From Acanthaster planci (Eukaryota > Echinodermata > Asteroidea > Valvatida > Acanthasteridae): a stretch of DNA of 42,503 nt. The notes beneath the pieces were generated by a model. The model made no database searches and had not been told where the DNA came from. It saw only the letters and a program-made list of their open reading frames with translations. Position numbers and translations under genes: made by a program. The DNA is taken from NCBI RefSeq assembly GCF_001949145.1, contig NW_019091394.1, positions 1,523,961-1,566,463 of the forward strand, given 5' to 3'. Below are positions 12,501-22,560 of this stretch, piece by piece. Positions within the stretch are counted from its first letter, which is position 1. Each line of letters starts with the position of its first letter.

Positions 12501-13517
12501 GCTAGTGTATTACACTGATAAGCAAAGCCACATGCCACAATCCTCTTGAGTACACTGGAGTGTACTTCTATTGGGCTGTGCAGTAAAATCACTCCACTGG
12601 TAATGCAAAGAATCCTCCCATGCAAGCCAGCTGCAGTGCATTGGCAGGTACTACTGACTTGCAGTAAATTGTTCTCATAGAGCAAGGTTAAGGCTGCATT
12701 CGTGTGTGGAACTCTAGAAACTCATGGATTAAGAAAAATTGTTACATGCACATTACTCATGGATCACACTCTGGCAGTTGTCAGTTGTTGTGGGGCAGGC
12801 ACAAAGCATCCATTCACTTGCTTTCTGACGACTCAACAGGATCAACTCAATAAATCAGTAGGTTAGGAGGTATGGACTACTGAATTTGCCAATCAAAATA
12901 GTAAAAAAATACGAAAAGAAAAAAAAAATTGGAGTGAAAACCGATATTTTTCTGTAAGTGCCAAAAAAAAACCCTGGTTCTCTTGTGAGGTGTACAGGAT
13001 TTCAGGTAGCAGCATCATCCCCAAGTCATTACTGGGCCCAGGCGACATGTCAGCTTGTTATCAGATGGTTACCAGTATGGCAAAAACAAGCCGAGCTAAA
13101 ACAATGTGTTTGCTTTGCAGAAAGGCAAAAAAAGAAGATTAAAAAAAGTTGGCGTTTTTGTTTGTTTGGTTCTCCCGGCAGGTATACAGGGGTTCGGGCA
13201 GCAGCATTATTGTCCCTGACCTGTCGCCGGGCACAGAGTACCGGGTGCGGGCCTGTGCTGTTCGCCTGCCAGAGGACGGCGGGCCGGAGCTGGTGGGCGC
13301 CTACAGCCCCTGGGAGAGCTTCCAGACGGCCAGCCCGCTCGCCACCACCGTCGCATCTGCCGCCTCGTCTGTCGCTGCCTCAGAGGACGCCCAGCGAGAC
13401 GAGGATGCCCCGGCGGAGCCCAAGGGGCTGGAGGACCAGAAGATTGTGGCCATCTTCCTGGCGGGTTTCTTCTTTGTCGCCGTTATTTTTGCTTGGATTG
13501 TTGCCTTTTACCATTAA
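459..13517 (+). CDS. FNDC3: FNDC3A/FNDC3B ortholog, fibronectin type III domain-containing membrane protein (5' end outside window; 14 exons)
   Basis: Fourteen exons, all with AG acceptors and GT donors, join in phase into 784 codons and a stop. Numbered from the first visible codon, the protein has the end of one FN3 domain (1-58) and seven complete FN3 domains (about 60-147, 150-244, 251-343, 345-434, 437-526, 530-622, 631-723). A low-complexity Ala/Ser/Glu linker (724-760) and a C-terminal hydrophobic helix (about 761-782) follow, with only YH after the helix, i.e. a tail anchor. Each domain shows the FN3 core (W in strand B, the YxxR/FxxR block near strand F, N-x-x-G turns). The order and a DPPRLEC linker match my memory of vertebrate FNDC3A/B, which carry nine FN3 domains and a C-terminal membrane anchor, so about one and a half domains and the N-terminus are missing upstream. 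Family members sit on ER/Golgi or acrosomal membranes and affect cell adhesion and differentiation; the molecular role is poorly defined. Vicinal cysteines recur in domains 5 and 6 (KPCCNGAE, PNCCGAE). Confidence 0.95.
584..2666 (+). other. FNDC3 intron, about 2.1 kb
   Basis: No exon-like segment was found. A degenerate tRNA-like stretch near 2220-2310 (GGTTGCTCTGTCAGTAAGG, then GGTTTCAATTC) may be an old SINE head; otherwise nothing was recognised. Confidence 0.6.
2667..2829 (+). CDS. FNDC3: FNDC3 exon b
   Basis: Acceptor tcttgcag and donor gtgagt. The first base completes Ser. It finishes one FN3 domain (DFSPEVSYYSSG) and starts the next (PEPPTLREASAHSLHLEWEK, then GYILEMDDETK). It ends in phase 0. 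Confidence 0.93.
3070..3275 (-). repeat. tRNA-derived SINE-like element, copy 1 (FNDC3 intron)
   Basis: Read on the minus strand, the head GGAGTCAGGTTGGCGTAGTG begins near 3275. A B-box-like CCGGGTTCAACTCC lies at 3224-3211. A body follows with GGGGTTTTCGGTCCCTACTT and TTTTCCTCCCACC. The same ordered blocks occur on the + strand near 22312-22560, so this is a dispersed family. The two copies look roughly 70% alike by eye, so they are old. Confidence 0.7.
3330..3405. repeat. Degenerate CAAGTC-rich repeat
   Basis: Imperfect direct repetition of acaagtc(c/a) at irregular 10-20 bp spacing. It resembles the termini of the inverted-repeat element at 5651-5841 and a similar stretch at 8790-8860, probably decayed copies of one family. 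Confidence 0.5.
4034..4120 (+). CDS. FNDC3: FNDC3 exon c
   Basis: An 87-nt phase 0-0 exon (29 codons), acceptor cattgcag, donor gtaagt. It encodes YGFQVVYRGEE...NSEFKFR, the C'-to-F strand part of the FN3 domain; the position and YGF start match vertebrate FNDC3. Confidence 0.92.
4424..4562 (+). CDS. FNDC3: FNDC3 exon d
   Basis: Acceptor ggtttgcag and donor gtaagt. It encodes the end of one FN3 domain (LCAFNEEGNSRSS) and the first strands of the next (STGFKVSW). It ends one base into an Asp codon completed by the next exon to give the WDPPKD motif. Confidence 0.93.
4861..4926 (+). CDS. FNDC3: FNDC3 exon e
   Basis: A 66-nt exon, acceptor ctcggcag, donor gtgagt. With the previous exon's last base it reads DPPKDAGGSDVTSYCLQMNN, the B-C loop and C strand of an FN3 domain. 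Both flanking introns are near 300 bp. Confidence 0.9.
5252..5370 (+). CDS. FNDC3: FNDC3 exon f
   Basis: Acceptor gcctccag and donor gtaaga. It encodes FRSVYEGLERECNLDNLEPG, then HTYRLRVQCSS: strands C' to F. It ends in phase 0. Confidence 0.92.
5371..7423 (+). other. FNDC3 intron, about 2.05 kb
   Basis: Besides the inverted-repeat element near its start, it has short poly-C and poly-G tracts (about 5999-6007 and 6634-6642). No exon-like segment was recognised. Confidence 0.6.
5651..5841. mobile_element. MITE-like inverted-repeat element (CAAGTC family), FNDC3 intron
   Basis: The block tttgagtccatcccaagtcc (5663-5682) is matched in inverted orientation by ggacttgtgatggactcaaa (5809-5828). 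Weaker complementarity extends outward to about 5651 and 5841. There is no coding capacity and no convincing target-site duplication. Confidence 0.55.
7424..7529 (+). CDS. FNDC3: FNDC3 exon g
   Basis: Acceptor ctcattgcag and donor gtaaga. It encodes the domain linker (CPGQCLPPRLHGKPRATSVN, then LRW). The CLPPRL linker is typical of FNDC3. It ends one base into a Ser codon. Confidence 0.9.
8093..8274 (+). CDS. FNDC3: FNDC3 exon h
   Basis: Acceptor actcttag and donor gtgagc. It encodes PPEYHGGTSLQEYTMEM through RPYAFRLRAFNRIG, the rest of the FN3 domain begun by exon g. It ends in phase 0. Confidence 0.93.
9149..9337 (+). CDS. FNDC3: FNDC3 exon i
   Basis: A 189-nt phase 0-0 exon, acceptor acatgcag, donor gtgagt. 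It encodes PGPLSDPLHVTTAAGPPDSP, then ELVVSS...VSWEKPCCNGAEVHEYRLE. Confidence 0.93.
9776..10110 (+). CDS. FNDC3: FNDC3 exon j
   Basis: The longest internal exon (335 nt), acceptor accgttag, donor gtaaag. It covers the second half of one FN3 domain (YYLRVQAINSAGPGPFSDVA) and most of the next (LLIRWTEPNCCGAEILSYNI). Elsewhere in this gene comparable stretches are split by introns. Confidence 0.95.
10830..11042 (+). CDS. FNDC3: FNDC3 exon k
   Basis: Acceptor after a long CT tract (ctccaag); donor gtggga, the weakest 5' splice site of the gene. Phase and homology fix the boundary. It encodes IRIQAVNSIGVGPYSASLKV, the DPPRLEC linker and YTLEMEDRKG. Confidence 0.93.
11452..11618 (+). CDS. FNDC3: FNDC3 exon l
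   Basis: Acceptor cttaccag and donor gtaagc. It encodes YCMVYSGANVSHKVSKL, YRFRIFASNDAGDGPYSES and a PPP linker. Confidence 0.94.
12077..12204 (+). CDS. FNDC3: FNDC3 exon m
   Basis: Acceptor tggttag and donor gtaagt. It encodes KVSHVTEDCCVVVWQALGN through DSEIKL, the first half of the last FN3 domain. It ends in phase 0. Confidence 0.92.
13182..13517 (+). CDS. FNDC3: FNDC3 terminal coding exon with tail-anchor helix
   Basis: Acceptor tcccggcag; reads to a TAA at 13515-13517. It encodes the end of the last FN3 domain (VYRGSGSSIIVPDLSPGTEY, ELVGAYSPW), an acidic Ala/Ser linker, and the hydrophobic run IVAIFLAGFFFVAVIFAWIV followed by AFYH. The extreme C-terminal position implies post-translational membrane insertion with the FN3 domains on the cytosolic side; this is inferred. 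Confidence 0.95.
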   Translation, partial: VYRGSGSSIIVPDLSPGTEYRVRACAVRLPEDGGPELVGAYSPWESFQTASPLATTVASAASSVAASEDAQRDEDAPAEPKGLEDQKIVAIFLAGFFFVAVIFAWIVAFYH

Positions 13518-16500
13518 CTTATGAAAGAAATTTGCACAAGTCCAAATATTTTCCTTTCAAAATGAAAAGCCACAAATATAATTCCGTGCAGAGGTTTCAC
13601 ACCCATAAAAACCTCGGAGAAAAAGGTACCAGTGTTTACTGCGGGTACTTTCACTCAAAACAGTGTTACCTGTATTCCCATCAAAGGTAAACTGGGGCTT
13701 GAATTGCCAAAAACCGCTGCAGTTTTAATTTATCGCCAGCTCAGGTCAAGCGGCCCATGTGCTTACACTTGATGTGCGCTGGAGGGCAGGGTTCGTGCAT
13801 TTGTGGGTGCCATTCGGTGGGTCATTGTCCAAAATGGCCCAGCCTCTCGTGTCCAGCTTGCATGCCAAGGTCGCCTCCACCGTTAATGCTTTCTCACGAA
13901 AGGTGACAGCAGGGGGGGGAGTGCGCAGTGTGGACAGAGGCGTGCATAGCTCCCGTGTGCCCCGACGCATCTCCATTCCCCGTAGCTGTCTGAAAGCCAG
14001 TCACCTGATCCTTGTATCCTCCGACTCGTAGGTTTGTCACCCGCATGACACGTAGAGCAAGGCTAGGAGTAACGTTGCTCTCACGTTGCTTTCACCTGTC
14101 ACTGCAAATGTTGCTGTATCTGCACGGCGTACATGAACAGGTTTGCAGAGAGTGCCTTCCTGCACCCAACAGTCCTGCGGTGTTACTTGTTCACATTTTA
14201 ATTTTGGCGGGGGGGTCAAACTGTTTATCTCTTGGGTTTTGTGACAGTCGGAAAACAGGGACTTGTGCCGGCAAAAATCCAGAGCTGATTGGCTGACACA
14301 TATAGCATATGGTACCGAGATGTTCCCCTCAGAAGTAGCACCTGGGTGTCAGTCTGCCAAAAGAGGGCGCTCTACTTAATGCTAACATGGCCGCCATTGT
14401 CTGGCATGACTATCCCAGTACTAGCAGCCACAGTGACATTGTGCAACTCTGAATTAGATTGAGGTGTTGCATTGGACGATTGCATTTTACGCTACATGTT
14501 GTTTGCTTGCTTTATGTGCGAAAATAAGAATCCATACTTATTGCCCCACATATTTGATTTGATTGTCATTTTTGAAGTTATTCTTCCAGTTTTCATTTTA
14601 AGTTTGGGCATTTCTTAAGGTTTTTTGGTCTCTTGCTATGTGGGGACGTACGTCAGTGTACGTGAAAGGTACCATGTTTCATGAGGTTATCCGTGACACC
14701 CAGCACACTGTAAAGTATGGACAGCGTTGTTGACAGTAGCCTTATGTTGCATTTGTGTGCGTGCATACTCTTGACCGGGATGGTAAGACATGCCCCCGTT
14801 ACATCCATCCCCAGTGTTGTTGGGGAAACCAACTTTACCGTGTGGCCTTAAAAAGTCTCGGAGAAAGGAAGTGAGACATTTGTTGGCAGGCTTTGGCGTG
14901 TCGTAAGTCATACCGCGGCTGGTATCAGTGAGTGAACCATTGCCCTGGGCCCAAGTAGTTAGCATGGCCAAGTTGAAAATACTGCTTACGAGTTTCCTGC
15001 ACTGAGCAAAGATAAACTGAGCGCCAGCCACAAGGAATGTACAGTGCAGGGACATTTTGGTTGGTAGCCTGCGCTTTGTTTAGCAATTTTGTCTCGGTGC
15101 TTAGCAGATATACGTAGAAATGCCTGCTCTGTGATCGTGGCCCCCGGCCAAAAGAAGTACTCTCACGATGTTGTCTCATCTCCACAGCAAAGAAATTAGC
15201 CCAAGTAAAAATATACATTAGTTTCTCATCTTCATTCTTATTCTTTTTTTCACAGATTTCCTTTTGTTTCTGTTTTTAAAGGGGTTTCAATCATTTTTTT
15301 TTTCTTGCGATTGTATTGTGACTTCATTTTCCTCACAAAATACATAACTTGGGCATGCACGTGCAAAAAGTGCTAAATAAGGATGACATCTTGCACACAC
15401 AAAATTTTCAGCCAAACTGTCAAATCCATCTGCCACCCTGGGGGGAAAAAAATGGAAAACGAGCCTTCTCCCTTTCTTCAAATATGCCAAACAAGAAACT
15501 TTTTTTTTTACGTGGCCTTTTCACCGTGACTGCTGTGATGAGCATTGTGCCATCTGATGTCGGCTATGCCTGTCAAGTAAGAAGTTGTTTCTAGGTGAAT
15601 TTTGGGGCTTGATTTTTTTTCACTTGTATGTTCCTGAAAATGCTCTCCATCCTTTCAAAGTCTCTTGCTTGAACACAAACGCAGGTCATTTCTTCCTTGC
15701 AAAGAACTTACTTAGCTTCCAAAGTGCATAATCTCCTTTACGACTGTATTTGCATTGTGAGAGTGCTCCTTTGAGGTGCGCCGCGGCTATAAACCAAAGC
15801 AGGAAACGAGAACTCGACTGTTTCTGTGACAAAAACTCATGTAATTTAAAACGAATTTAAAAGTCAAATACAGTTACATTTTATTTTTGGAAAAATAGAT
15901 ATTCTGTAAATGATCTCATTTCTTATATTTTTAAATTTTTTTTTTCCTTCGCAAAATGTTCAAAAAAGTTATTTCCTTCTTCATTTGCTTGTAGTTAACC
16001 CTTCACGCATGTTTTGTGCAGAGTGAGAGAAAGTCGTCGGACCTCTCGTTTTGAAATTTGTTTGTGGTCTGTGGAGTGATACAAAGTAGCGGTGTTTAGA
16101 TGTTAATTGATGTGTAAAGTTGTAAAAAAAAAAGTTGTTTCTCTGTTCCTATACAAAGAGGGAGAGGTTGACGCACACCAGAATTCTTCCTGCATACTGT
16201 TGTTTGTTTAGCGTGCACCACTGAGTTCTAGACAGTCCAGCCTCTTGTTCCCCAGTCCCTCAAAGTTAAAATTTACCGATGGCTAGTCTTGAAAATGCTT
16301 CATAACACTGCCAGCTTAATGTGCCATTCACAGAAAAAAGAAAACGTTCGGAAATGCAGCTCTCTTTATGCTTCAGTTGGGATTTGTTTGTAAATGTTTC
16401 GCTGGCGCAAAACGGGGAGTCTTTGGAGGCCTGTGCTGTATGCTCTGTCCCCCCCAAAAATGCATTTTTACAAGCCCACACACAGGGGCATTCACCAAGA

Positions 16501-19500
16501 AAAAGTGTGACAGAATGTTGAAGGTGTCTGTTTCTTTCCCTGAGCTTGTTCGCTTTGACCCACAACTTTGTGTCACAGCATTGAAAATGGAGGAAGCAAG
16601 GCACTGTTCATTAGAAACCTCACGAAGGAACACAAATCTGCCGTGCACTTGTCACAAGCACAGGTGCACATCCCACAGCAGTGAGACTTGAAACCGGTGC
16701 GCTTGCCGGACAAACCGTTGATGCACTCTTCCACTTCAAGAGTGATTTCATAACTTGATTTGAAAATCAAACTTGTGGATGGTTCTGTGCTGCGCCGCAC
16801 ATACAGGGAGTAGCCCCAACTTCAGACTTTGGAACCAAAATGGCTATTCATTATTATGTGTAGTAGAGCGTATGGCTGTCGTGTGCTAACTGTCCATGAG
16901 CACTGATGCACAACCCACCGTTTTGGTTCCAACATTGGAGACTCTCATGTTGTTACTCTCTCTATAAACAGGTCTGGTTTTGTGAAATTGTTGATTGTCA
17001 TAAGTGTGAAAGCGGCTTTTGCATAAACACACACACACAAAATAACTAAAACAAAACTTAAAGTTTTCCACAGGTGTGCCAAGTTCACTTGTAGGGGCTC
17101 AGAAAAATATTTTCTGAAATGTACAACAAAAAACTACTCCCTACAACTCTGTCAAGGACAAAAGAAAGGCCCAACGTTAACTTTGGTCACATTCTTTGGG
17201 GTGACCTTCAGTTTGACTGGAGATGACCTGTGTGATTTTGGCTGGTGACCGTCGTACCCTAATTGGGAAATAGTGGAAATCCCAACACTTTCCCAGCACT
17301 AAGTGGCTTGAGTCCATTTGGAAGTCGGAAGATAGTTCTCGACAGTGAAATTTAATTGATACTGTATTATTGTAAATACATCTTTACATAATATCTAGCA
17401 TAAGTACAATTGAATGTTGAACTTAAAACATATATTTACCTTAAAAATCTGGACACCAACGCCCAGAGTTATATTTTTTTGAAAAACAGAAAAGAGTATT
17501 AAGTTTAAATCTGTATGTGCTAGTATTGTATTTCAATTCTAAACGAAAAACTGTACAAAGAATTGAAGAGAAGGAACAAGCAGACGTAGATGATGAGAAA
17601 AACAGCTCTTGAATAAATGACTAATTAATTAGCTGCCACTTTGTATGTAATAGATCAGCCAAATATGACGAGAGATGGTAACTGTCAAGCTAAACTACGT
17701 TATAGTACTTTGTTGTATGCCTAGAAAATATGTATGTGAATTCTTGACACAGACAACTTTGATTTTTTTTTTTGTGGTGTGGCCGACTAGAACTAATAAA
17801 TAAATGTATTCCATTTGGAGGGTAGCGCAAGTAAGCTTGGAAACTCTGCAGCGACCGTTTGTGCGAAGGAATGGATTTTTTTTCCCCTTTAGAAACAATT
17901 ACAGTGAAAGATATTTATGGACGGACGCAGCACAGTTTTTGCATGTGCGTTATCCAGATCCAGTACGTGTTCACGTTACCTCTGAGGACGCTAGAGCACC
18001 TCTATTTCGCCACAGCCGGAAGGTGGGAGGCTTTCTTTTTTTTTTTCTAACAAAAATTTGAATCTGCCACTGTTGAATCTAAAAACAAAGTGTGGGTGTG
18101 TGAACGTATTCTGTCTCGAAATTTTCTCGTCCACAGGAGTCCCCAATTCAGATATGTTTTCGTGGTGCAGGTTATCTGCTGTATTTTCAAAGGGAACTTG
18201 AACAAATTTATTCCGTTTCTACTGAAGAAATAATGCTGCGTTCGTTTTAACAAAGTAAAGAGGATACCAAATTCTACCTTTTTGGTTGAAGATAAAATAA
18301 TCACCGGGGCCCAACTGCATACAGGAGTAAACATTCCCGCATGTTCTTTCCAATTCATGTTCAAGTAAAGAAAAAAAATAAATATGTATTGTACAAATGT
18401 CATTAACAGTTAGTTTAGAACAGGTGAGATTTAAATTGTAAGGCTTTTCTCTCCGATATTATGGTGGAAGATTATAGTGTAGCAGGACCAACACGTTGAA
18501 TCTCCGATTTACTCCCTCTGGTATTGCTGTCTGTTTAAATGTCGGTTTTGATTCTTAATTTGTTTTTTTTTTTTTCGTTTCCAGATTTAAACATAGTGTG
18601 TTGAGGACTTAGTGTTCCAGGGAGAAATATCATTTACATTTTATTTTTACTCGCTTACACATTTAAAGTATTTATATATGTGTATGTGTACACGTGCTAT
18701 GATTCAAGCGGCTGTAGGATTTACAGTTGGCCATTTTGGAGTTGTGAATATGCTGGGGTGAAATTTGCCTTACAATTTTTCCAATTGACTTTGGTGAAGA
18801 CGAATGTTTTTTTTTTTTCCCAATTCAACAAACATACATCAGTTTAGAAAAACTGTAACCGAACACCAATTTGGGAAAAACATGTTTTTTTGTGCCGATT
18901 GAAAGATCCAATCCTTTTTGTACAATAGGAATTTTGCGATGGGTCTTTTTTCATTCTCTGTGGGGGAGCTGTTGATTTCAAACATACCAAACACGCCACG
19001 AAGTCAACAAAAATCCTTGCCATAGTCACACACAACTACCTCCTGATGTTGCAGAAGAGAAGGGGCCTCTATCTGCAGACGGGGACTGGCGCTTTCAAAA
19101 TTGTCTGAACATCTTAGCACGTCAAACTCTCGGTGGTCCTCGCCCTCAAAGCCCAATTTGGTTTTCTGTTGCTGTCCGATTTGTTCCATCAGTCGTAGGT
19201 AGCTTAATTGTGTGTAGGACCAAACCACCAAGATGATTACATTTTAACAGCAATGTATAACATGAAAGAAGGGAAACAGCAACCTAGTCAACAGTTTGGT
19301 GTCCGTGGTCTGAAACAAAAGGACGCCCAGAACCAAGGTTCATTTTTTTTTATTGATCACAAATCTGAATACTTCATGATTTTAAACACTTATTTAAATG
19401 TAGTATTTAATTGTAGAAGTGATTGTAGGGGACTTTGTGCCTGCCTGTCGGAGGGAAGAAAAGACTATTCTTGTGCGAATTGTAATGAAATTTAATGAAT

Positions 19501-20450
19501 TCAGTAAATTTACAATATTTTTGTGCAGCCCATAGAACATGGTTTAAAAATAATATATTAATATGGAATATATGTAAATGAATCAAATATAAAAAAAAAA
19601 GTTGCTGCAACTCGTGGTGGGAAATCTTCAAAGACAAAATGTATGAATTTTTCATTGCACAAAATTCAACTTTGATGGATCTGTCCTAATGGTGAATCTC
19701 ATAGGTCATTTTTAAAAGAATTTGATGTTTCCTTTTAATTAGGGGGATATCAGTAAATTTGTGTAGGTTTTGTGTCCACTCTGTTGGTACTCGTGACCAG
19801 TCAAGTAATTCAGTGAACTTTGGTACTTCATTAAAAAAGAATTCGTATTTTTTGTTCTTTTCAAAAGATAAGAAAACCTCCCTTACGTTAATTGAAAACA
19901 GTTTTCCTGCTCCATGAATTTGCCTGGACATTATTCCAAGACATTTTTTGTCAGGTCCAGCACAGTAAGCAAACAACGCCCCCCCCGACTTTGGCAGACC
20001 ATGCCCCTCGATAAGCTTGCCCATCAATTTCGCCCAGCTCTTCAGAGAAGGAAAAATTCCATCAACTTTTGTTTGTGTGTTTTGTTTGTTTGCTTTGACC
20101 AAAGCTGAGGTGAGACAGCATGGTGACGGAAACAACAGCCTTCTAATGGACTCGGTACTTTTGTGCTGGAAATTTTAAGGGAGATTTGTTTCGACACCTT
20201 CGAGTGAGCACAGTGCAGAAAGGCGTGGTAGATGTGTTTTTAAAAAAGGGGGTTGGCGATGGAGTAGGGTGGTAAATTTTATTCTTGGGTTTCTTGCGTC
20301 GGTTATATCATTTACCGTGCTTGGTATTTTGTAATATAAATTTTAAAAAATCGAAAAATAAAAAAAAAGAAATGCCTGTGTACCAGTTTACGAGAAAGTG
20401 TTGGAAAGGACACTTTGCAGCTTCGTATCAATAAAAATGCCTCGCTCCAA
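13518..20450 (+). other. Probable long FNDC3 3' UTR (about 6.9 kb)
   Basis: AT-rich, without recognisable coding sequence, SINEs or the TACATGTA palindromes that become frequent after about 21 kb. It has candidate poly(A) signals at 17612, 17795/17799 and 20430; only the last has a good GT-rich downstream element. One TGTAAATA Pumilio-type motif is at 17371-17378. The extent is inferred from these signals; the true end could be at an earlier signal. Confidence 0.5.
16829..16932. repeat. Short inverted repeat in FNDC3 3' region
   Basis: ttggaaccaaaatgg (16829-16843) faces ccgttttggttccaa (16918-16932), complementary apart from one position, with a 74-nt spacer. In RNA it would make a stem closing a large loop; in DNA it could be the remnant of a MITE. 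Confidence 0.5.
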
Positions 20451-20500
20451 ATCAGAATGGATCAACTTGTTTTTGACTTGCTTGTGTTTGTTGTTGGAAG
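20430..20500 (+). terminator. Candidate FNDC3 poly(A) site
   Basis: AATAAA at 20430-20435 (atcaataaaaatgcc). About 35-65 nt later comes GT-rich sequence (cttgtttttgacttgcttg, tgtttgttgttgg), the arrangement of a cleavage/polyadenylation site. The change in sequence character just downstream agrees with this being a transcript end. Confidence 0.5.
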
Positions 20501-21792
20501 GTGTTATAAAACATGTTTGTTGATAAGTTTTTCTTCGGAAGAGGGGTCCGAACTACCCCATTAATTAAATTGTGCAGTTGCTTTTTAGTAATGTCGGCGG
20601 CAGATTTTTCTTCTGGGGGTGGGGGTGAATAAGTGGGGGTTATTTGGGGAGGCAATCCAAATATTACGTGAATTCAAAAAGCTGAGATGGAAGGGGCAAC
20701 CGTGTGCCAAGAATGAAGTTACATTCCTTATCCACTTGGCGGTGTTCCAAATTGAGGACAATTTAGTAGCTTTGAGAAAACGGTTGAATGATCACATTAG
20801 CCAAAACGCGAGAAATGGAGAAATGTTTGTATAACACAATGTGGTAGGCTAGCTTTTTTTCTTTCCTCCCCCCCCCCCCCTTCAAAATTGGCTCAAAAAG
20901 TTCGCTGGGGTGTAAAGGGCAAAAATGAGGGTATCGCGCGGCTCATTAAAATGCAAAGGTATACTGGTATACCCATTCCATGTCGCTGGTTCCCGACCCA
21001 GCCACGTACATTGTACATGTACAGTAGTAAGATACGAGTGCGCAATATAATAATAACGGCTACAGTTGCGAAGCTGTCGTCGAGATCTGTGATGTAAACA
21101 CGGCAGAAAATCCACGTTATGTCGCTAACTGGGAAAATGTTTGCATCGAAGAGCACTGATTTAGACTCTGGAAGCATAAGTTGAACGAACAGGTTGCCAA
21201 GTGCTCTTTCCAGTGGGTTCTGAATCGAAGAAAATCTGCCAGTTTATTTGGTGAGTATTTTGCAGGATTTTTTGGACATGTACTGATGTAGCCTTCTTGT
21301 AGGCCTAGCCGCCTGTGTACACTTTGCACAAACGGGCATCCATGAAAGCTAGTTGGGCCTACCTGCCTGGAGTACCTAGAGAACTAGCGGTAGGCCTTGG
21401 CTTCTGTCATGTCCTTCCCCATATTCCATATTGGGGTACTTTCTGCTGTGTCAGAATGTGTAGCTTGTATAACATATAGTGTCTCTTAGTGTTACATCGT
21501 TACATGTAGTTCTGCCATAGACTGCTACAAACCAATTCGGTGACAAGATTCAGGAACCATGGCATTACTGGGGTGTCCCCATGTGCGTGTACAGACGAGA
21601 TACACATTGAAATGCTTTCTCAGCCAATATGCAATGGGAGCCCACTGCTAACCAAAATCACGCACATATTAAGTTTAGGAATGTGCACCTGAATGACGGG
21701 GACGCCACAAGTAATGGCATCAGGGATTCGGTCTAGGCCAGGCCACTGCTGCATGAAATGCAATACATGTACATGTACGTCCATCTACATGT

Positions 21793-21937
21793 AACAGTTT
21801 TTGCCTGCGGTGTACGGATCGATCCATGGTGTTTTGTACACCTGAGGGGGCATATGGCACTCGAGGCGAAGCCGAGGGTGCCATTTCCCCCGAGGGTGTA
21901 CAAATCCCATGGAACCCATCACGAAAGGCAACAGTTG
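21793..21937. mobile_element. Foldback (long hairpin) element
   Basis: Two arms of about 65-75 bp are imperfect reverse complements around a 3-nt centre near 21869: ...tgtacacctgaggggg / cccccgagggtgtaca... and ggcactcgaggc / gccgagggtgcc. Pairing continues outward through ccatgg to aacag / gcaacagtt. It has no coding capacity. I recall similar GAGGCGAAGCCGAGGG cores from other marine invertebrate genomes, but cannot name a family. Confidence 0.7.
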
Positions 21938-22311
21938 TCTTGTTATAGACCTACCATGGCCATACATACACTGGAATGGTCTCATGTGTAATAGGTCTAT
22001 ATGCTGATTTTATTGTCAGATAAATTAAACCACTTTGACAAACTGAAACACTTCAACAGCAAATTAGATATTAAATGACAAGGAAAATTATTGATCGTGA
22101 TGCCCTTTGTTGATTTATGTTTTTGTTTTTTTAGGGGGAGTGGGAAGAGGGAGAAATCTATGATTTATAACCAACTGGTTACAAATATTTCAAGACATCA
22201 AATGTACACCAAATTCCATTGAAAAGTATTAATGGAAGGAGTTTCATATACAGACGACACTTATTTTCCCTTAAAATGTCATAACAGCCATCAGAAAGTG
22301 ATAACATGTGA

Positions 22312-22560
22312 GGAGCCAGGTTGGCATAGTGTTTCTTTCCACCTCTGGGGGTCTGGGTTCGAATTCGGCTGGGTCCACAAGTGGATTGGGTTTTCAGTCC
22401 CTACTTAAGTCCGTGGGTTTCCCTGAAATATTTACCCAGGGTTTTCCTCCCACCTCTTAAACTGAACTTTTCTTCTTTGTCTTCTTCACTCATTATCATC
22501 CTTTAATTGGTGCTAAATGTACTGTTGGATGATCAGATATAAATAAATAAATAAAGTGAA
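22312..22560 (+). repeat. tRNA-derived SINE-like element, copy 2, with ATAA-repeat tail
   Basis: Head gagccaggttggcatagtg, a B-box-like GGGTTCGAATTC, then the body blocks ggattgggttttcagtccc, tacttaagtcc and ttttcctcccacc. It ends in a microsatellite tail ataaataaataaataaa. It is homologous in order to the minus-strand copy at 3070-3275, and is the most complete copy in the window. Confidence 0.75.

Noticed and set aside
12958-13524. 188-codon + strand open frame overlapping the last FNDC3 exon
   Set aside because: It lies in a different frame from the FN3/tail-anchor reading and runs through intron sequence; the 13182-13517 frame is the one in phase with exon m.
14352-14400. CTCF-like gagggcgctc and YY1-like atggccgccat cluster
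   Set aside because: The first fails the consensus at two core positions and the second is partial; there is no nearby gene start to give context.
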